DNA of 45,961 bases from an uncultured Victivallaceae bacterium (GTDB taxonomy: Bacteria > Verrucomicrobiota > Lentisphaeria > Victivallales > Victivallaceae), in assembly GCA_944389925.1 (NCBI GenBank), contig CALXOD010000002.1, positions 1 to 45,961 of the forward strand, in the 5' to 3' direction. Position 1 is the first letter of the stretch. The number at the start of each line of letters is the position of its first letter. Shown here one piece after another: positions 25,070 through 34,989 of this stretch. The notes beneath the pieces were generated by a model. The model saw only the letters and a program-made list of their open reading frames with translations. It did not search any database and was not told the DNA's origin. Position numbers and translations under genes: made by a program.

Positions 25070-26122
25070 ATGAAAAAAGCATTGATCACCGGCATTACCG
25101 GTCAGGATGGATCGTATCTGACCGAATTGCTGCTGGAAAAAGGTTACGAGGTACACGGACTGATCCGACGAGCCAGCACGTTCAATACCGCCCGGATTGA
25201 TCATCTCTACAAGGATCCGCATCTGGACGGAGTGAGGCTTTTTCTGCACTACGGCGACCTGACCGATTCCTCGAATCTGAACCGGTTGATTGAAAAAATT
25301 CACCCGGCAGAAATTTACAATCTCGGCGCGCAGAGCCACGTTCAAGTGAGCTTCGAAGTGCCCGAATACACCGCTGAAACCGATGCACTGGGCACTTTGC
25401 GGCTGCTGGACGCCATTAAGGAGACCGGTGTCAATGCCCGTTTTTATCAGGCCTCCACTTCAGAGCTTTACGGCAAAGTGCAGGAGGTTCCCCAGAGTGA
25501 AACGACGCCGTTCTATCCGCGAAGTCCCTATGCGGTTGCCAAACAGTACGGTTTCTGGATCACCAAGAATTATCGGGAAGCCTACGGATTGCACGCCAGC
25601 AACGGAATCCTGTTCAACCACGAATCACCGCGCCGGGGCGAAACCTTTGTAACACGCAAGATCACCATGGCGGCGGCCCGCATTCACCGTGGGTTGCAGG
25701 ATTGCTTTTACATAGGAAACATCGACGCGCGGCGCGACTGGGGGTACGCGCCGGATTATGTGAAGATGATGTGGTTGATGCTCCAGCAGGAGACGCCGGA
25801 CGACTACGTGGTCGCCACCGGCGAAATGCACACCGTCCGGGAGTTCATCGAAAAAACGTTTGACCACCTCGGCCGCCCGATTGAATGGCAAGGCAAAGGG
25901 GTGGATGAAGTTGGAATTGACACTACGACCGGAAAAACCGTCATGCGGATTGATCCGCGCTATTTTCGTCCGGCAGAAGTGGAACAACTGCTGGGGAATC
26001 CGGCCAAGGCCAGGACAAAACTCGGCTGGGTGCCGGAAGTCAAGTTCGAACAGCTGGTGCAAATCATGATCGAAGGCGACCTGCGGCTGCTGGACAACCC
26101 GAATTATGAGACCGGATTCTGA
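25070..26122 (+). CDS. gmd: GDP-mannose 4,6-dehydratase
   Basis: 350 residues from ATG 25070, with AAGGG upstream; earlier in-frame ATGs add an unrelated tail. The enzyme converts GDP-D-mannose to GDP-4-keto-6-deoxy-D-mannose in the cytoplasm. It is a short-chain dehydrogenase: NADP-binding GITGQDG at 8-14, RRAS at 33-36, [12 protein letters not shown] at 59-70, catalytic TSE at 130-132 and YAVAK at 154-158. It is the first structural gene of the polysaccharide cluster and sits 3 bases before fcl, so the pathway leads to GDP-L-fucose. Confidence 0.96.
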   Translation: MKKALITGITGQDGSYLTELLLEKGYEVHGLIRRASTFNTARIDHLYKDPHLDGVRLFLHYGDLTDSSNLNRLIEKIHPAEIYNLGAQSHVQVSFEVPEYTAETDALGTLRLLDAIKETGVNARFYQASTSELYGKVQEVPQSETTPFYPRSPYAVAKQYGFWITKNYREAYGLHASNGILFNHESPRRGETFVTRKITMAAARIHRGLQDCFYIGNIDARRDWGYAPDYVKMMWLMLQQETPDDYVVATGEMHTVREFIEKTFDHLGRPIEWQGKGVDEVGIDTTTGKTVMRIDPRYFRPAEVEQLLGNPAKARTKLGWVPEVKFEQLVQIMIEGDLRLLDNPNYETGF

Positions 26123-26125
26123 AAA

Positions 26126-27061
26126 ATGATCGAGAAGAACGCGAAGATTTTCATCTGCGGCCATCGCGGAATGGTCGGCAGCGCCTGTGTGCGAAAATTT
26201 GAAAAAGAGGGTTATACGAACCTCCTTAAAAAGACCCACGCGGAGCTGGATCTGCGCAACCAGCTTGCGGTGAAGGAGTTTTTTGATGCAGAACAGCCGG
26301 ATTACGTAGTCCTGGCCGGAGCAAAAGTGGGCGGCATCATGGCGAACAAAACCCACTGCGCAGAGTTCCTGCTGGAAAATCTGGAAATTCAGAACAATGT
26401 CATTATGCAAAGTTACCTGCATGGGGTGAAGAAATTCTGTTTTCTGGGATCAAGTTGTATTTATCCGTGCCGGGCGCCGCAGCCGATCAAAGAGGAATAT
26501 CTTCTCACTGGACCGCTGGAACCGACCAATGAGGGGTACGCTCTGGCAAAGATCGCCGGGTACAAGCTTTGCCTTTATTTGAGCCAGCAGTACGGTTGGA
26601 ACACGGTAAGTCTGATGCCGTGCAATCTTTACGGCACCAATGATAATTACCATCCGGAAAACAGCCATGTGTTCCCGGCGTTCGTGCGGCGGTTCGTGAC
26701 GGCGGCACGCGAAAACAAGTCCGAGGAGGTACTTTGGGGCACCGGTGCGCCGCTACGGGAATTTCTGCACGTGGACGATGTGGCGAATGCGGTTTATTTT
26801 TTCATGCAGAATCACAATGAACCTGAAGTGATCAACATCGGCTATGGGAGTGACATTACGATCCGGGAACTGGCAGAAAAAATCGCCGCCGCTGCCGGTT
26901 TTAAAGGTAAAATCCAATGGGATGCCTCCAAACCGGACGGCATGTACCGCAAGCTCATGGATTCCTCCCGAGCCCATGCCCTCGGATGGCATCCCGAAAT
27001 CTCCCTCGAACAAGGCATCGCAAGAACCGTTGTGGAATACCGACGGCTCTGCCGAAACTAA
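26126..27061 (+). CDS. fcl: GDP-L-fucose synthase
   Basis: 311 residues. It epimerises and reduces GDP-4-keto-6-deoxymannose to GDP-L-fucose with NADPH. Visible are the cofactor loop GHRGMVGSA at 12-20, AKVGGIMAN at 66-74, the catalytic SSCIYP at 109-114, and Y138 with K142 (YALAK). Length and motifs match WcaG/Fcl. It directly follows gmd; the two supply L-fucose for the surface glycan assembled by the downstream transferases. The spacing of 3 bases implies translational coupling. Confidence 0.95.
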   Translation: MIEKNAKIFICGHRGMVGSACVRKFEKEGYTNLLKKTHAELDLRNQLAVKEFFDAEQPDYVVLAGAKVGGIMANKTHCAEFLLENLEIQNNVIMQSYLHGVKKFCFLGSSCIYPCRAPQPIKEEYLLTGPLEPTNEGYALAKIAGYKLCLYLSQQYGWNTVSLMPCNLYGTNDNYHPENSHVFPAFVRRFVTAARENKSEEVLWGTGAPLREFLHVDDVANAVYFFMQNHNEPEVINIGYGSDITIRELAEKIAAAAGFKGKIQWDASKPDGMYRKLMDSSRAHALGWHPEISLEQGIARTVVEYRRLCRN

Positions 27062-27124
27062 GGAATTGCTAAGCGTCTCTTACGCTTCCCTGAAACGGGA
27101 GATTTCTCACGGCAACCGAAGCTC

Positions 27125-28558
27125 ATGAGCAGTAAAATATCGGTACTTTTTGGCTGGAATTTTTTGGAAACGTTGCTAGCTGAAGTGGTAACGTTCATCA
27201 TCGGTATTATTCTGGCCCGTATTCTGGGAGCAGAGGAATATGGCCTCTGTGGGCTGTTAATGATTTTTATTGCGATCAGCCAGGGAATCATCGACGGCGG
27301 ATTCGGCAGCGCGCTGATTCAAAGCCGTGCCGCAGAAACGGAACAGCGAGACCGGAATACCATATTCTGGTTCAACGTGGTAGTGAGTGTTTTCTGTTAC
27401 CTTTTGTTGTTTTTTTCCTCGGGATGGATTGCTGCCTTTTATCGCCGACCGATACTGGCGCCCATGTTACAGACGCTGGCCTTGCTGATCGTTATCAATG
27501 CCCTGGGACTGGTACAACGCAATATTCTGTTGCGAGAATTGAAAATGAAGGAATTAACGATCATTAACTTCATTGGCATATTCCTCAGCGGTGTTGGTGG
27601 CATTGCCGCGGCATATGGTGGCATGGGAGCCTGGAGCATCATCATCAGTCGTCTTACGCGAACGGCCATCCTGGTTGCCGGATTCTGGTTCTTCAGTAGT
27701 TGGAGGCCCCAGTGGCAGTTCTGCCGGGAAAGCCTTGTCCGGATGTGGCACTATGCCAGTCGCATTTTCTGCATCAGTTTCATCGAAAATGTCTTCAATA
27801 ATCTGACTCCGATGGTCATCGGAAAGTCCTTTTCCATCGCGGATGTGGGATTTTACAATCGGGCGGAATCGCTGCAATGCGTTCCGCGAAATTTATTGCA
27901 GGGGATTATTTCCCGCTTCTGTTTTCCATTCTTTGCCAAATATCAGCAGGATTCTGATAAATTGAAAAGCTACTACATTTCTTTCATCTGGATATCCACA
28001 GTCATCCTGCTGCTTTGCCTCGGTGGTTTGGCGGTACTTGCGGAACCGGTCATCGTACTGCTCCTGACGGACAAGTGGGCCCCCTGCATTCCGCTTCTTC
28101 AGATCATGTGCATGTTCGCCTGGGTTATGCCGATCCAGACGATCAGTAATTCGATTTTAAACGGCATGGGCAAGGTCAATGCCATGCTGCGTCTGACATT
28201 CTGTCAGCGGTGCTTGCTACTGTTCGGTATCGTATGCGGCGTTCCCCTGGGGTTAACCATGCTGGTAGTTCTTACAGGTATGGTGCAGGTCATAAACTCC
28301 ATGAGCTGCATCGTTGTTGTGGCTCACTTCCTGGAAGTCGATCTGCGGGAAGTACTGCGGCCGTTATGCGCTCCTCTGCTGTGTATCGGAACGGCATGGG
28401 CGGTAGCGGAATGGGCCATGATCAACATGACGGGAATGCATATTTTGCAAATGTTCGTCATTCCGGTTCTGATGAGCGCAGTTTATTGCGGAGGTCTGCT
28501 GGGAATCGCCCGCTCGAATCTTCGCACGGCTCTAATCCTGTTGAATGCAAAGGCATGA
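27125..28558 (+). CDS. Wzx/WzxC-type oligosaccharide flippase
   Basis: 477 residues with about 12-14 membrane helices and few soluble stretches, polysaccharide-transporter (MOP/PST) superfamily. The N-terminus (FLETLLAEVVTFIIGIILARILGAEEYG) and the DGGFGSALIQ segment are typical of WzxC-like flippases. These move undecaprenyl-linked repeat units to the periplasmic side of the inner membrane. A Wzy-like polymerase is encoded further down. The gene starts 63 bases after fcl, and its stop overlaps the next start (ATGA). Confidence 0.9.
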   Translation: MSSKISVLFGWNFLETLLAEVVTFIIGIILARILGAEEYGLCGLLMIFIAISQGIIDGGFGSALIQSRAAETEQRDRNTIFWFNVVVSVFCYLLLFFSSGWIAAFYRRPILAPMLQTLALLIVINALGLVQRNILLRELKMKELTIINFIGIFLSGVGGIAAAYGGMGAWSIIISRLTRTAILVAGFWFFSSWRPQWQFCRESLVRMWHYASRIFCISFIENVFNNLTPMVIGKSFSIADVGFYNRAESLQCVPRNLLQGIISRFCFPFFAKYQQDSDKLKSYYISFIWISTVILLLCLGGLAVLAEPVIVLLLTDKWAPCIPLLQIMCMFAWVMPIQTISNSILNGMGKVNAMLRLTFCQRCLLLFGIVCGVPLGLTMLVVLTGMVQVINSMSCIVVVAHFLEVDLREVLRPLCAPLLCIGTAWAVAEWAMINMTGMHILQMFVIPVLMSAVYCGGLLGIARSNLRTALILLNAKA

Positions 28559-29898
28559 ATACAGGATTGTCTCTTCGCATTATGAAAAATGAGCAGCATC
28601 CATCTATGAAAATAACACCACGCTATACTTTGCTGTCGGGAAAAAACCTGATTTTCTGCCGTGACCGCTACACTGCGGAAGGAGGTTTTGTAACCGAAAT
28701 CAATGAAATGGCGCGACAACTGGGACGACTGCAGATCATCGCACCGTGTGCGGTCAGACAGGACTTTGACGCAGGCAACTATCTTTCCGAACGGATTACG
28801 GTCATACCGCTGTGGGCTCCCTCTCGTTTTGTGCTTTATCCTTTTGCCGTATTGCAATATCTGACGGTATTGCTGCAAAAACTGCCGTTGTGCAGGAAAT
28901 GTTTCTGCTATGTGCCAAGTATGACCCCGGTTGGCGCGCTGGGAATCATTCTGGCCCGGTTGCAGGGCAAAAAAATCGTGATTGTGGAACGTGGCAGCAT
29001 CGTCTCCGTGTTACGGTCTCAGCTTAATCTGAAACTGCTCCCCGTTTACTTATGGAACTGGCTCTGGGAAAAAATGTCTTTTGTTGCCGGTTACCGTTGC
29101 AATCAGGTTTTCGTACGCGGTCGTGAAACCTGCCTCCGTTACCAACAGAAAGGCGTTCAGGCCGTTCTATTATCAGGTAGTATCAACGCTTATCCTCCAT
29201 TCGTTGGTAATCAGAAGCGTCGACGCGAACAGCTGCTGTTTGTCGGTCGGCTGGAACAGGCCAAGGGACTTTATGTCCTTCTGGATGCCTGCACCCGTGT
29301 GGTGCATCCCCATCCACAGATGCAGTTGCGACTCGTGGGAAAATCTATGGATGTTGCGGCGCTGACCCGGGAAATTGCAACGCGCGGACTTGAAAAACAT
29401 GTTACAATTGTCGGTTCCCTGAAATACGGGGAGCCTCTGTTTGCTGAGTATCAGCGTTCAGGACTCATTATTCTGCCGAGTTTTTCCGAAGGGGAGCCCA
29501 AAGTGCTTCTGGAGGGCATGAGTGCAGGCTGTATTCCCGTCGGCAGTCGCGTCGGGGGAATTCCCGACATGATTCATGATGGTGAAAACGGTCGCCTGGT
29601 TGCGGTCGGCGATTCAGCAGCCCTGGCGACGGCGATCGTGAACATTCTGGATCTGCCGGAAGACCGATATCTGACCATGCAGCAGGAAGCGCTGGCCAGA
29701 GCGAGGCAGGTGGCAGCCAACAATACTTTCAAACAATTGGTAGCATGCATCAAAGCCCTGCCCTCCCGTTCCCGTAGCAAAGCGGCGGTGTGGATCAAAG
29801 TACCGATTGCATTCTGGCTGCTGGGCATACTGGGACTGTTTCTTCTCCAAGTGATCAGTCGGCAGATATTACCTGTTCTGAACCAATTCATTCACTGA
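28555..29898 (+). CDS. GT4 glycosyltransferase with a C-terminal membrane helix
   Basis: 447 residues from the ATG that overlaps the wzx stop; ATGs at codons 10 and 18 are alternatives. GT-B fold, family 4: N-terminal domain with GGFVTEINEMARQL, then LLFVGRLEQAKGL and the nucleotide-sugar motif EGEPKVLLEGMSAG with the E-x7-E pair. Unlike typical GT4 enzymes it ends with a hydrophobic helix (FWLLGILGLFLL) near the C-terminus, probably anchoring it at the inner membrane. It adds one sugar to the lipid-linked repeat unit; donor and acceptor are unknown. Confidence 0.85.
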   Translation: MNTGLSLRIMKNEQHPSMKITPRYTLLSGKNLIFCRDRYTAEGGFVTEINEMARQLGRLQIIAPCAVRQDFDAGNYLSERITVIPLWAPSRFVLYPFAVLQYLTVLLQKLPLCRKCFCYVPSMTPVGALGIILARLQGKKIVIVERGSIVSVLRSQLNLKLLPVYLWNWLWEKMSFVAGYRCNQVFVRGRETCLRYQQKGVQAVLLSGSINAYPPFVGNQKRRREQLLFVGRLEQAKGLYVLLDACTRVVHPHPQMQLRLVGKSMDVAALTREIATRGLEKHVTIVGSLKYGEPLFAEYQRSGLIILPSFSEGEPKVLLEGMSAGCIPVGSRVGGIPDMIHDGENGRLVAVGDSAALATAIVNILDLPEDRYLTMQQEALARARQVAANNTFKQLVACIKALPSRSRSKAAVWIKVPIAFWLLGILGLFLLQVISRQILPVLNQFIH

Positions 29899-29903
29899 TA
29901 ACG

Positions 29904-31781
29904 ATGCTGAATCACTTTTCCTTTTATCTCATCAATATAGCTGTCGGAACTCTGCTGGTACTGGCGGCAGTGGGATTGGGGCGACCGGTTATTTACTGGA
30001 CCATCCGGAATGACCACTTTTCGCCGGCATTTCGTTGTGCCTGTTCTCTGATCTGCGGTGCCGGAGTAGGTGGCATGATATTGTCGTGTCTGTTCATGGT
30101 CACGCTCTCTTACTGGCCGACTCTGGGACTCCTCGGTGCTGCTGCCCTGCTGGGAGGATTGCAGTGGGAGCTCAAATGGCAAGTCGTTCGTGACTGTTTC
30201 CCGCAGAGTACGCGCAGCAAACTGGTGGCGGGCGGCCTGTTGCTATTCGGAATAATCCTGTTGCTGCTCGGCCTGACGCCCCCCACCGCCGGAGATGTTT
30301 TGAACTACCATTTCGACCTTCCCCTGCGCTGGCTGTACGAAGGGAAATGGACGGCTGCCCCGGATCATCCATACGCAGGGTTGCCGTCGTTGATGCATGC
30401 CTGGAATGCAGCGGCATTGTCGCTCAGGGGCACCGCAGCTCCGGTGCTTCTGCTTCTCGCGTTGCAGGGAGCTTTCTGTATCGTTTTATGGAACGCTGCG
30501 GAAAAACTGTTTTCCCGTTCGGCAGCCGGTGCGGCAGTGGCGGTTTACTTGTTTTCACCTTTGTTCGTGCTGCTCTCCACAGCAGCCTTTACGGATGCTC
30601 CAGTGACGGTTTTCTGCGGAACCTCCTTTGCGATGCTGTTCCTGCTGCCGCGCCGTGCCGGAGCGATATGCTTGAGCGCATTGGTGCTGGGCTTTGCCGC
30701 TGGCACCAAAACGACCGGATTGTTGCTGTTTCCGCTCTGGGGAGCGGCTCTCCTGCTCTGGAGCGATCCCATGAGAAATTTCAAGTCGATCGTTCTATAT
30801 GGGGTGCTTGGCATGGTGGTTGCAATGGGGGTGGCGTTGCCCTTCTACTGCCGTACCTGGTATTGGTTCGGCAATCCATTCTACCCGGCAAGTCCCCGGA
30901 TTTTAAATGAAGTGTTCACCAATGCTCGATTTCACGGTACGATTGTCGCTCTACCGCACCGTACTGTGACAGACATTCTCTTAATCTGGAAGGATCTGGT
31001 CTTTGCGCCCTGGAAACTGCTCCATCAGGAGGCCCCCCTCCTGGCATTGTTCATGTTTTCACCTCTGACACTACTGTTATTACCACCAGCCTGTCTGCTG
31101 CGAAACAGACGGCGGTGTGTGCTGGTTCGACTGCTGTTATTGCTGTTGTTGTTTTATGGACTGACGGCTCTGATCGGCGGTAGTGAAATTCGGTTCTACT
31201 ATGCGATGGAAGGGGTTGCCGCTCTGGCCGCCGGCGGTGCGTTCGCCGTCATTGCGAAACTGGGCCCCTGGTTTAAATGGATGGGATATGCGGCTATGGG
31301 GGTACTGTTTTTTATGACACTTGGGTATGCGTGCTTCGGGGCAATGAAAAACCTCCCGTTCCATCTGGGCCTGATCAGCCATGATGAATTTCTGAACCGC
31401 AACACCTCCTGTTACAATATTTATCGAAGCATCATGAGCCATACTCCAGAAACGGCAGTCATCGGAGTCTGTTGTGGCAACACCTACCATCTGCAACGTC
31501 GCCAGATCCGCATCAGTCGTAGAACGCTGTTCCCCTATATGGAATATCGCTCTGCCGACGACTGGCGGCGGGCTTTTGCTGACCCCCCCTGCGATTACGT
31601 TCTGCTGAGCGAAGCGGAAAAGGAAAACCGCAACGGAGCCTGTTATCCCTTGGTCCGATATCTGGAAGAACACGGGAAACTCGTTTTCCGCATGCCGATC
31701 AAGCGCCAGGGACGCTGGGGACAGCTCACCGGCATCCCCCAGGAAACGTACGACTTGTATCTATTGAATATCGAGAAATAA
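29904..31781 (+). CDS. Polytopic GT-C-like membrane glycosyltransferase
   Basis: 625 residues from ATG 29904, the start that gives a first membrane helix right away. About 12 predicted helices. After the third or fourth helix an extracytoplasmic loop reads TAGDVLNYHFDLPLRWLYEGKW, with the acidic residue expected in GT-C enzymes (ArnT/PMT group) that use polyprenyl-phosphate sugars. A soluble C-terminal tail of about 130 residues follows. It likely glycosylates the polymer or its carrier on the periplasmic side. A C7 tract at 31583-31589 lies in the tail but does not break the frame here. Family placement is by overall pattern, not a firm motif. Confidence 0.65.
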   Translation: MLNHFSFYLINIAVGTLLVLAAVGLGRPVIYWTIRNDHFSPAFRCACSLICGAGVGGMILSCLFMVTLSYWPTLGLLGAAALLGGLQWELKWQVVRDCFPQSTRSKLVAGGLLLFGIILLLLGLTPPTAGDVLNYHFDLPLRWLYEGKWTAAPDHPYAGLPSLMHAWNAAALSLRGTAAPVLLLLALQGAFCIVLWNAAEKLFSRSAAGAAVAVYLFSPLFVLLSTAAFTDAPVTVFCGTSFAMLFLLPRRAGAICLSALVLGFAAGTKTTGLLLFPLWGAALLLWSDPMRNFKSIVLYGVLGMVVAMGVALPFYCRTWYWFGNPFYPASPRILNEVFTNARFHGTIVALPHRTVTDILLIWKDLVFAPWKLLHQEAPLLALFMFSPLTLLLLPPACLLRNRRRCVLVRLLLLLLLFYGLTALIGGSEIRFYYAMEGVAALAAGGAFAVIAKLGPWFKWMGYAAMGVLFFMTLGYACFGAMKNLPFHLGLISHDEFLNRNTSCYNIYRSIMSHTPETAVIGVCCGNTYHLQRRQIRISRRTLFPYMEYRSADDWRRAFADPPCDYVLLSEAEKENRNGACYPLVRYLEEHGKLVFRMPIKRQGRWGQLTGIPQETYDLYLLNIEK

Positions 31782-31798
31782 TTACTTCTACTTCCCCC

Positions 31799-33253
31799 AT
31801 GTCTTCGTCAACTACCCATATGACTTCCAGGGATATCCGAGCCGTGCTCCTGAGCAGCTGCGTATTGTTCAGCGACAGTACCCTGTTACCTCCGGTGCTC
31901 GGCGATGTGTTGATCTTTGCCGTACTGGTGATATTGGCGTTCACCCTCAATCATTGGAGCTATAAAAACTGGCTCTGTATTTTACTGGCTTTTTCTTCGC
32001 TTGTATCTCCCTCCATAAGTTTTCTTTCCATGATTCCGGGGGGCAATGTCATCAATATCTGCTTTTTCCTTTTTGTCATTTACTGGCTGAGCCACCGGGA
32101 CCGCAGCAGGGAAACAGGGCACCCATACTTGACCCGAGGTGTGCTGGTACTGCTGGGATTGCTGGCGTGGAGAATGTGTTGTACCTTGAGAGTTTATCCG
32201 CCCAATATCATTCCGGAATCGTTCGGCATTCTCCGGAATCTGCTGATTTTTATTTGCGCCTATCACGCTCTGTCTCAAAGTCTGCACGAGTCTGTCGACC
32301 GGAGCAAGTTGGAAATTCTGGGTGATATTTTCATTCCTCTGGGACTGGTGATAATCGTCCATTGCGCAATTTTGCAGAACATGGCGGCAGATATCGAATT
32401 CAAGTATAACTTCGAGTTGAAGACCGACAGTGTCAACTACAACAGCATCCGCAACAGTATGGGGAGAGGAGCGGCGGGCGTGGGACGGATTGCCGGATTG
32501 GGCGTTCTGTTCTGTCTGTCTCTGATCATCTATCAAAAAGGATGGAAATTTCTGAAATACATTGGGATTGTCCTGTGCGGCTACTGTTTGCTGCTGTCGT
32601 TTTCCAAGACCACGCAGTTAGGGGTTGTATTGTCTTTCCTGGGGGTCGCGCTCCTGAAGGGGAATCTGCAGTCACTGGTGAAATTCCTGATTGCCGCCGT
32701 GTGCGGCATATGGTTCATTCCCGGTTATTTTTTCGTTCGAATCCGGCAAATGTATGATGATACCAGTTTAATTGTCGGAGGGGAATATTCGCGTTACGAC
32801 ATGGCCTTTTCTCCGTTTCAGCAAATGAACTGGACGGACTATCTGTGGGGACTCGGCACGATGGGCTATCTGGAAACTTTCGGTGGACGTTCATTGTACA
32901 AAGCGCACAATGGGATCTCGGAGCTGGTTCTGGAGGGCGGCATTCCCAACGTGATCCTGTATCTTCTGCTTTGGGGGTATTCAGGATGGGTGATTTATAA
33001 GACGCTGCGGTGTTTGTCGGCGGAGAGCGGAGAAAAGAACTTCATGCTGTTTTTTCCGCTTCAGATCTGGCTGTTCATGCTGATCTGTTTCTGCAACGGG
33101 GGCTCTTTCATCACTTCGGGAAGCGGTGCTGTTTTCATGCTTACCTGGGGAATTTTTTCCGCCTGCATGGATCGGATAATCTTTGCGGAACCGAGTGTCA
33201 ATAGCCTCAACAGGAGAATTTGCAATGATCCAATCCAGAAAAGACCTGCATGA
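31799..33253 (+). CDS. Wzy/O-antigen ligase-family polymerase
   Basis: 484 residues with about 11-12 helices. Near residues 355-390 a large periplasmic loop holds KAHNGISELVLEGGIPNVILYL, matching the conserved HN...EGG signature of the Wzy_C/WaaL superfamily. These enzymes polymerise or ligate undecaprenyl-linked repeat units. With the Wzx gene two genes back this points to a Wzx/Wzy-dependent pathway. The ATG at 31799 lacks a clear ribosome binding site; one at 31820 is the alternative. Its end overlaps the next gene by 29 bases. Confidence 0.85.
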   Translation: MSSSTTHMTSRDIRAVLLSSCVLFSDSTLLPPVLGDVLIFAVLVILAFTLNHWSYKNWLCILLAFSSLVSPSISFLSMIPGGNVINICFFLFVIYWLSHRDRSRETGHPYLTRGVLVLLGLLAWRMCCTLRVYPPNIIPESFGILRNLLIFICAYHALSQSLHESVDRSKLEILGDIFIPLGLVIIVHCAILQNMAADIEFKYNFELKTDSVNYNSIRNSMGRGAAGVGRIAGLGVLFCLSLIIYQKGWKFLKYIGIVLCGYCLLLSFSKTTQLGVVLSFLGVALLKGNLQSLVKFLIAAVCGIWFIPGYFFVRIRQMYDDTSLIVGGEYSRYDMAFSPFQQMNWTDYLWGLGTMGYLETFGGRSLYKAHNGISELVLEGGIPNVILYLLLWGYSGWVIYKTLRCLSAESGEKNFMLFFPLQIWLFMLICFCNGGSFITSGSGAVFMLTWGIFSACMDRIIFAEPSVNSLNRRICNDPIQKRPA

Positions 33254-33794
33254 ATATCTGGCAGCAGACCGGAAAGCTCTGGGACGCACCCGGACAAGAC
33301 CGTCATGGTTTGACGACATCTGGCGTTTCGAGATCATATTGCGCAAATGTGAATATTATACGAATTGTGATTGCGGAATTCTGGGAAAACTTTTGCGACA
33401 ATACTATCGCTTCCGAAAATACCAACTGGGAATGAAATGCGGATTCACTATTCCAGTGAATGTTTTCGACAAGGGACTGTGTCTAGTACATACCGGTACG
33501 TGCGTGGTCAGCCCTCATGCCCGAGTTGGGCGGGACTGCCGCCTTCATGTCGGGGTCAACATCGGCGGTCATAAAGGCGGCTATCCTCAACTGGGCAACC
33601 ATATTTACATCGGTCCCGGTGCCAAGATTTTCGGTGCGGTCACCATTGCCGACGACATAGCCATCGGAGCTAATGCGGTGGTGTCCAGAAGTTTTCAAAC
33701 CCCCGGCATTTCCATCGGCGGCATTCCCGCTGTGAAAATCAGCGATACCGGCGCCACTCATGAACAAACTGCCGACTTGTTTTCCGATTCGTAG
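33225..33794 (+). CDS. Hexapeptide-repeat (serine acetyltransferase-like) O-acetyltransferase
   Basis: 189 residues from ATG 33225, with AGGAG upstream, inside the end of the polymerase gene. The C-terminal half is a left-handed beta-helix: VSPHARVGRDCRLHVGVNIGG, then NHIYIGPGAKIFG and IAIGANAVVSRSF, ending in the proline-glycine exit loop. This resembles CysE-type acetyltransferases, but within capsule clusters such proteins acetylate sugar hydroxyls using acetyl-CoA. The CysE-like N-terminal helical domain is shortened. Sugar acetylation is the likelier role given the position. Confidence 0.85.
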   Translation: MIQSRKDLHEYLAADRKALGRTRTRPSWFDDIWRFEIILRKCEYYTNCDCGILGKLLRQYYRFRKYQLGMKCGFTIPVNVFDKGLCLVHTGTCVVSPHARVGRDCRLHVGVNIGGHKGGYPQLGNHIYIGPGAKIFGAVTIADDIAIGANAVVSRSFQTPGISIGGIPAVKISDTGATHEQTADLFSDS

Positions 33795-33847
33795 GATTTT
33801 ATTGACTGTCATAAAAAGGTAACCGCAAGAGAAAGACTATTTGCAAA

Positions 33848-34942
33848 ATGCCCCATGTTCTGTCACTCGTCGTTCCCTGTTATAACGAGGAAAAGACCCT
33901 GCGCGACATCATCGACCGAATTCTGGAACTGCAAAGCGACACGCTGAAGCTGGAAATTATCGTCGTGGATGACTGTTCCAGCGACAACAGTTTCGAAGTC
34001 GCCCGGCAGCTTGAGCGGGAGATCGATGCCGTGAAAGTTTTCCGGCACGAAAAAAATCAAGGGAAAGGCGCTGCATTGCGCAGCGGTTTTCTGCATGCCA
34101 CCGGTGATTTTGTGGGTATTCAGGATGCGGATATGGAGTACGATCCCCGGGACTATCTCGTATTGTTGGAGCCGCTGCTGGCCGGCAAGGCGGATGTGGT
34201 TTTCGGGTCTCGCTATCTGCGGCCGGATACCCGACGGGTGCTCTATTTCTGGCATACCTGGATGAACAAAACTTTGACCAGATGCTCGAATATGTTTACC
34301 AATCTGGATATTACGGACATGGAGACCTGCTATAAACTTTTTCGCAGGGAGGTGATTCAGAAGATCGCGCCACGTCTGAAAGAAAACCGCTTCGGTTTTG
34401 AGCCGGAGGTGACGACTTACGTCGCGGAGGAACGGTGTCGGGTTTACGAGTGTGCCATTCATTATACGCCCAGAACGTTTGAGGAAGGCAAGAAGATCGG
34501 CTGGAAAGACGGGTTGCGGGCGTTATACTGCATCATGCATTACGGGGCATGCATTGCGCCGATTCCGATGCAGTTGATCATTTACTTTTTCATCGGCGCA
34601 GCGGCAGCGATTGCCAATTTGATTTTCTTCGCAATCGGCGAAGCGTGCCGGTTGCCTTTTATCACCTCGATCGCCATTGCTTATGTGCTGGCGGCGGCGG
34701 TGAATTATATTTTGTGTGTGCTGATTCTGTTCCGGCACAAGGCACGGTGGAGCAGTACGCTGGAGTTGGTCATGTACATGGTGACGTTCCTCACGATGGG
34801 GATTCTGGATTACGGTGTGACCGGAGGCCTGATGCGACTGGGAATGGGGGCATTGTGGAGCAAAGCGATTTCCTCCGTCGTCGGCTTTGCCGGCAACTAT
34901 CTCATGCGCCGCTGTCTGGTGTTCCCGATGCGGAGGAAATGA
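33848..34942 (+). CDS. GT2 polyprenyl-phosphate sugar transferase fused to GtrA
   Basis: 364 residues. Residues 1-230 form a DPM1/GtrB-like GT2 domain (SLVVPCYNEEKTL, VVDDCSSDNS, DADMEYDP) that transfers a sugar from a nucleotide to polyprenyl phosphate. Residues about 238-360 are a four-helix GtrA domain, thought to flip the product across the membrane. The fusion joins synthesis and flipping in one protein. It could feed the GT-C-like membrane transferases at 29904 and 42603, which use such lipid donors. Confidence 0.9.
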   Translation: MPHVLSLVVPCYNEEKTLRDIIDRILELQSDTLKLEIIVVDDCSSDNSFEVARQLEREIDAVKVFRHEKNQGKGAALRSGFLHATGDFVGIQDADMEYDPRDYLVLLEPLLAGKADVVFGSRYLRPDTRRVLYFWHTWMNKTLTRCSNMFTNLDITDMETCYKLFRREVIQKIAPRLKENRFGFEPEVTTYVAEERCRVYECAIHYTPRTFEEGKKIGWKDGLRALYCIMHYGACIAPIPMQLIIYFFIGAAAAIANLIFFAIGEACRLPFITSIAIAYVLAAAVNYILCVLILFRHKARWSSTLELVMYMVTFLTMGILDYGVTGGLMRLGMGALWSKAISSVVGFAGNYLMRRCLVFPMRRK

Positions 34943-34989
34943 ACGGGGGATCACCATTCATCAGGATAGTATAGCGGAGAAAACGCAAA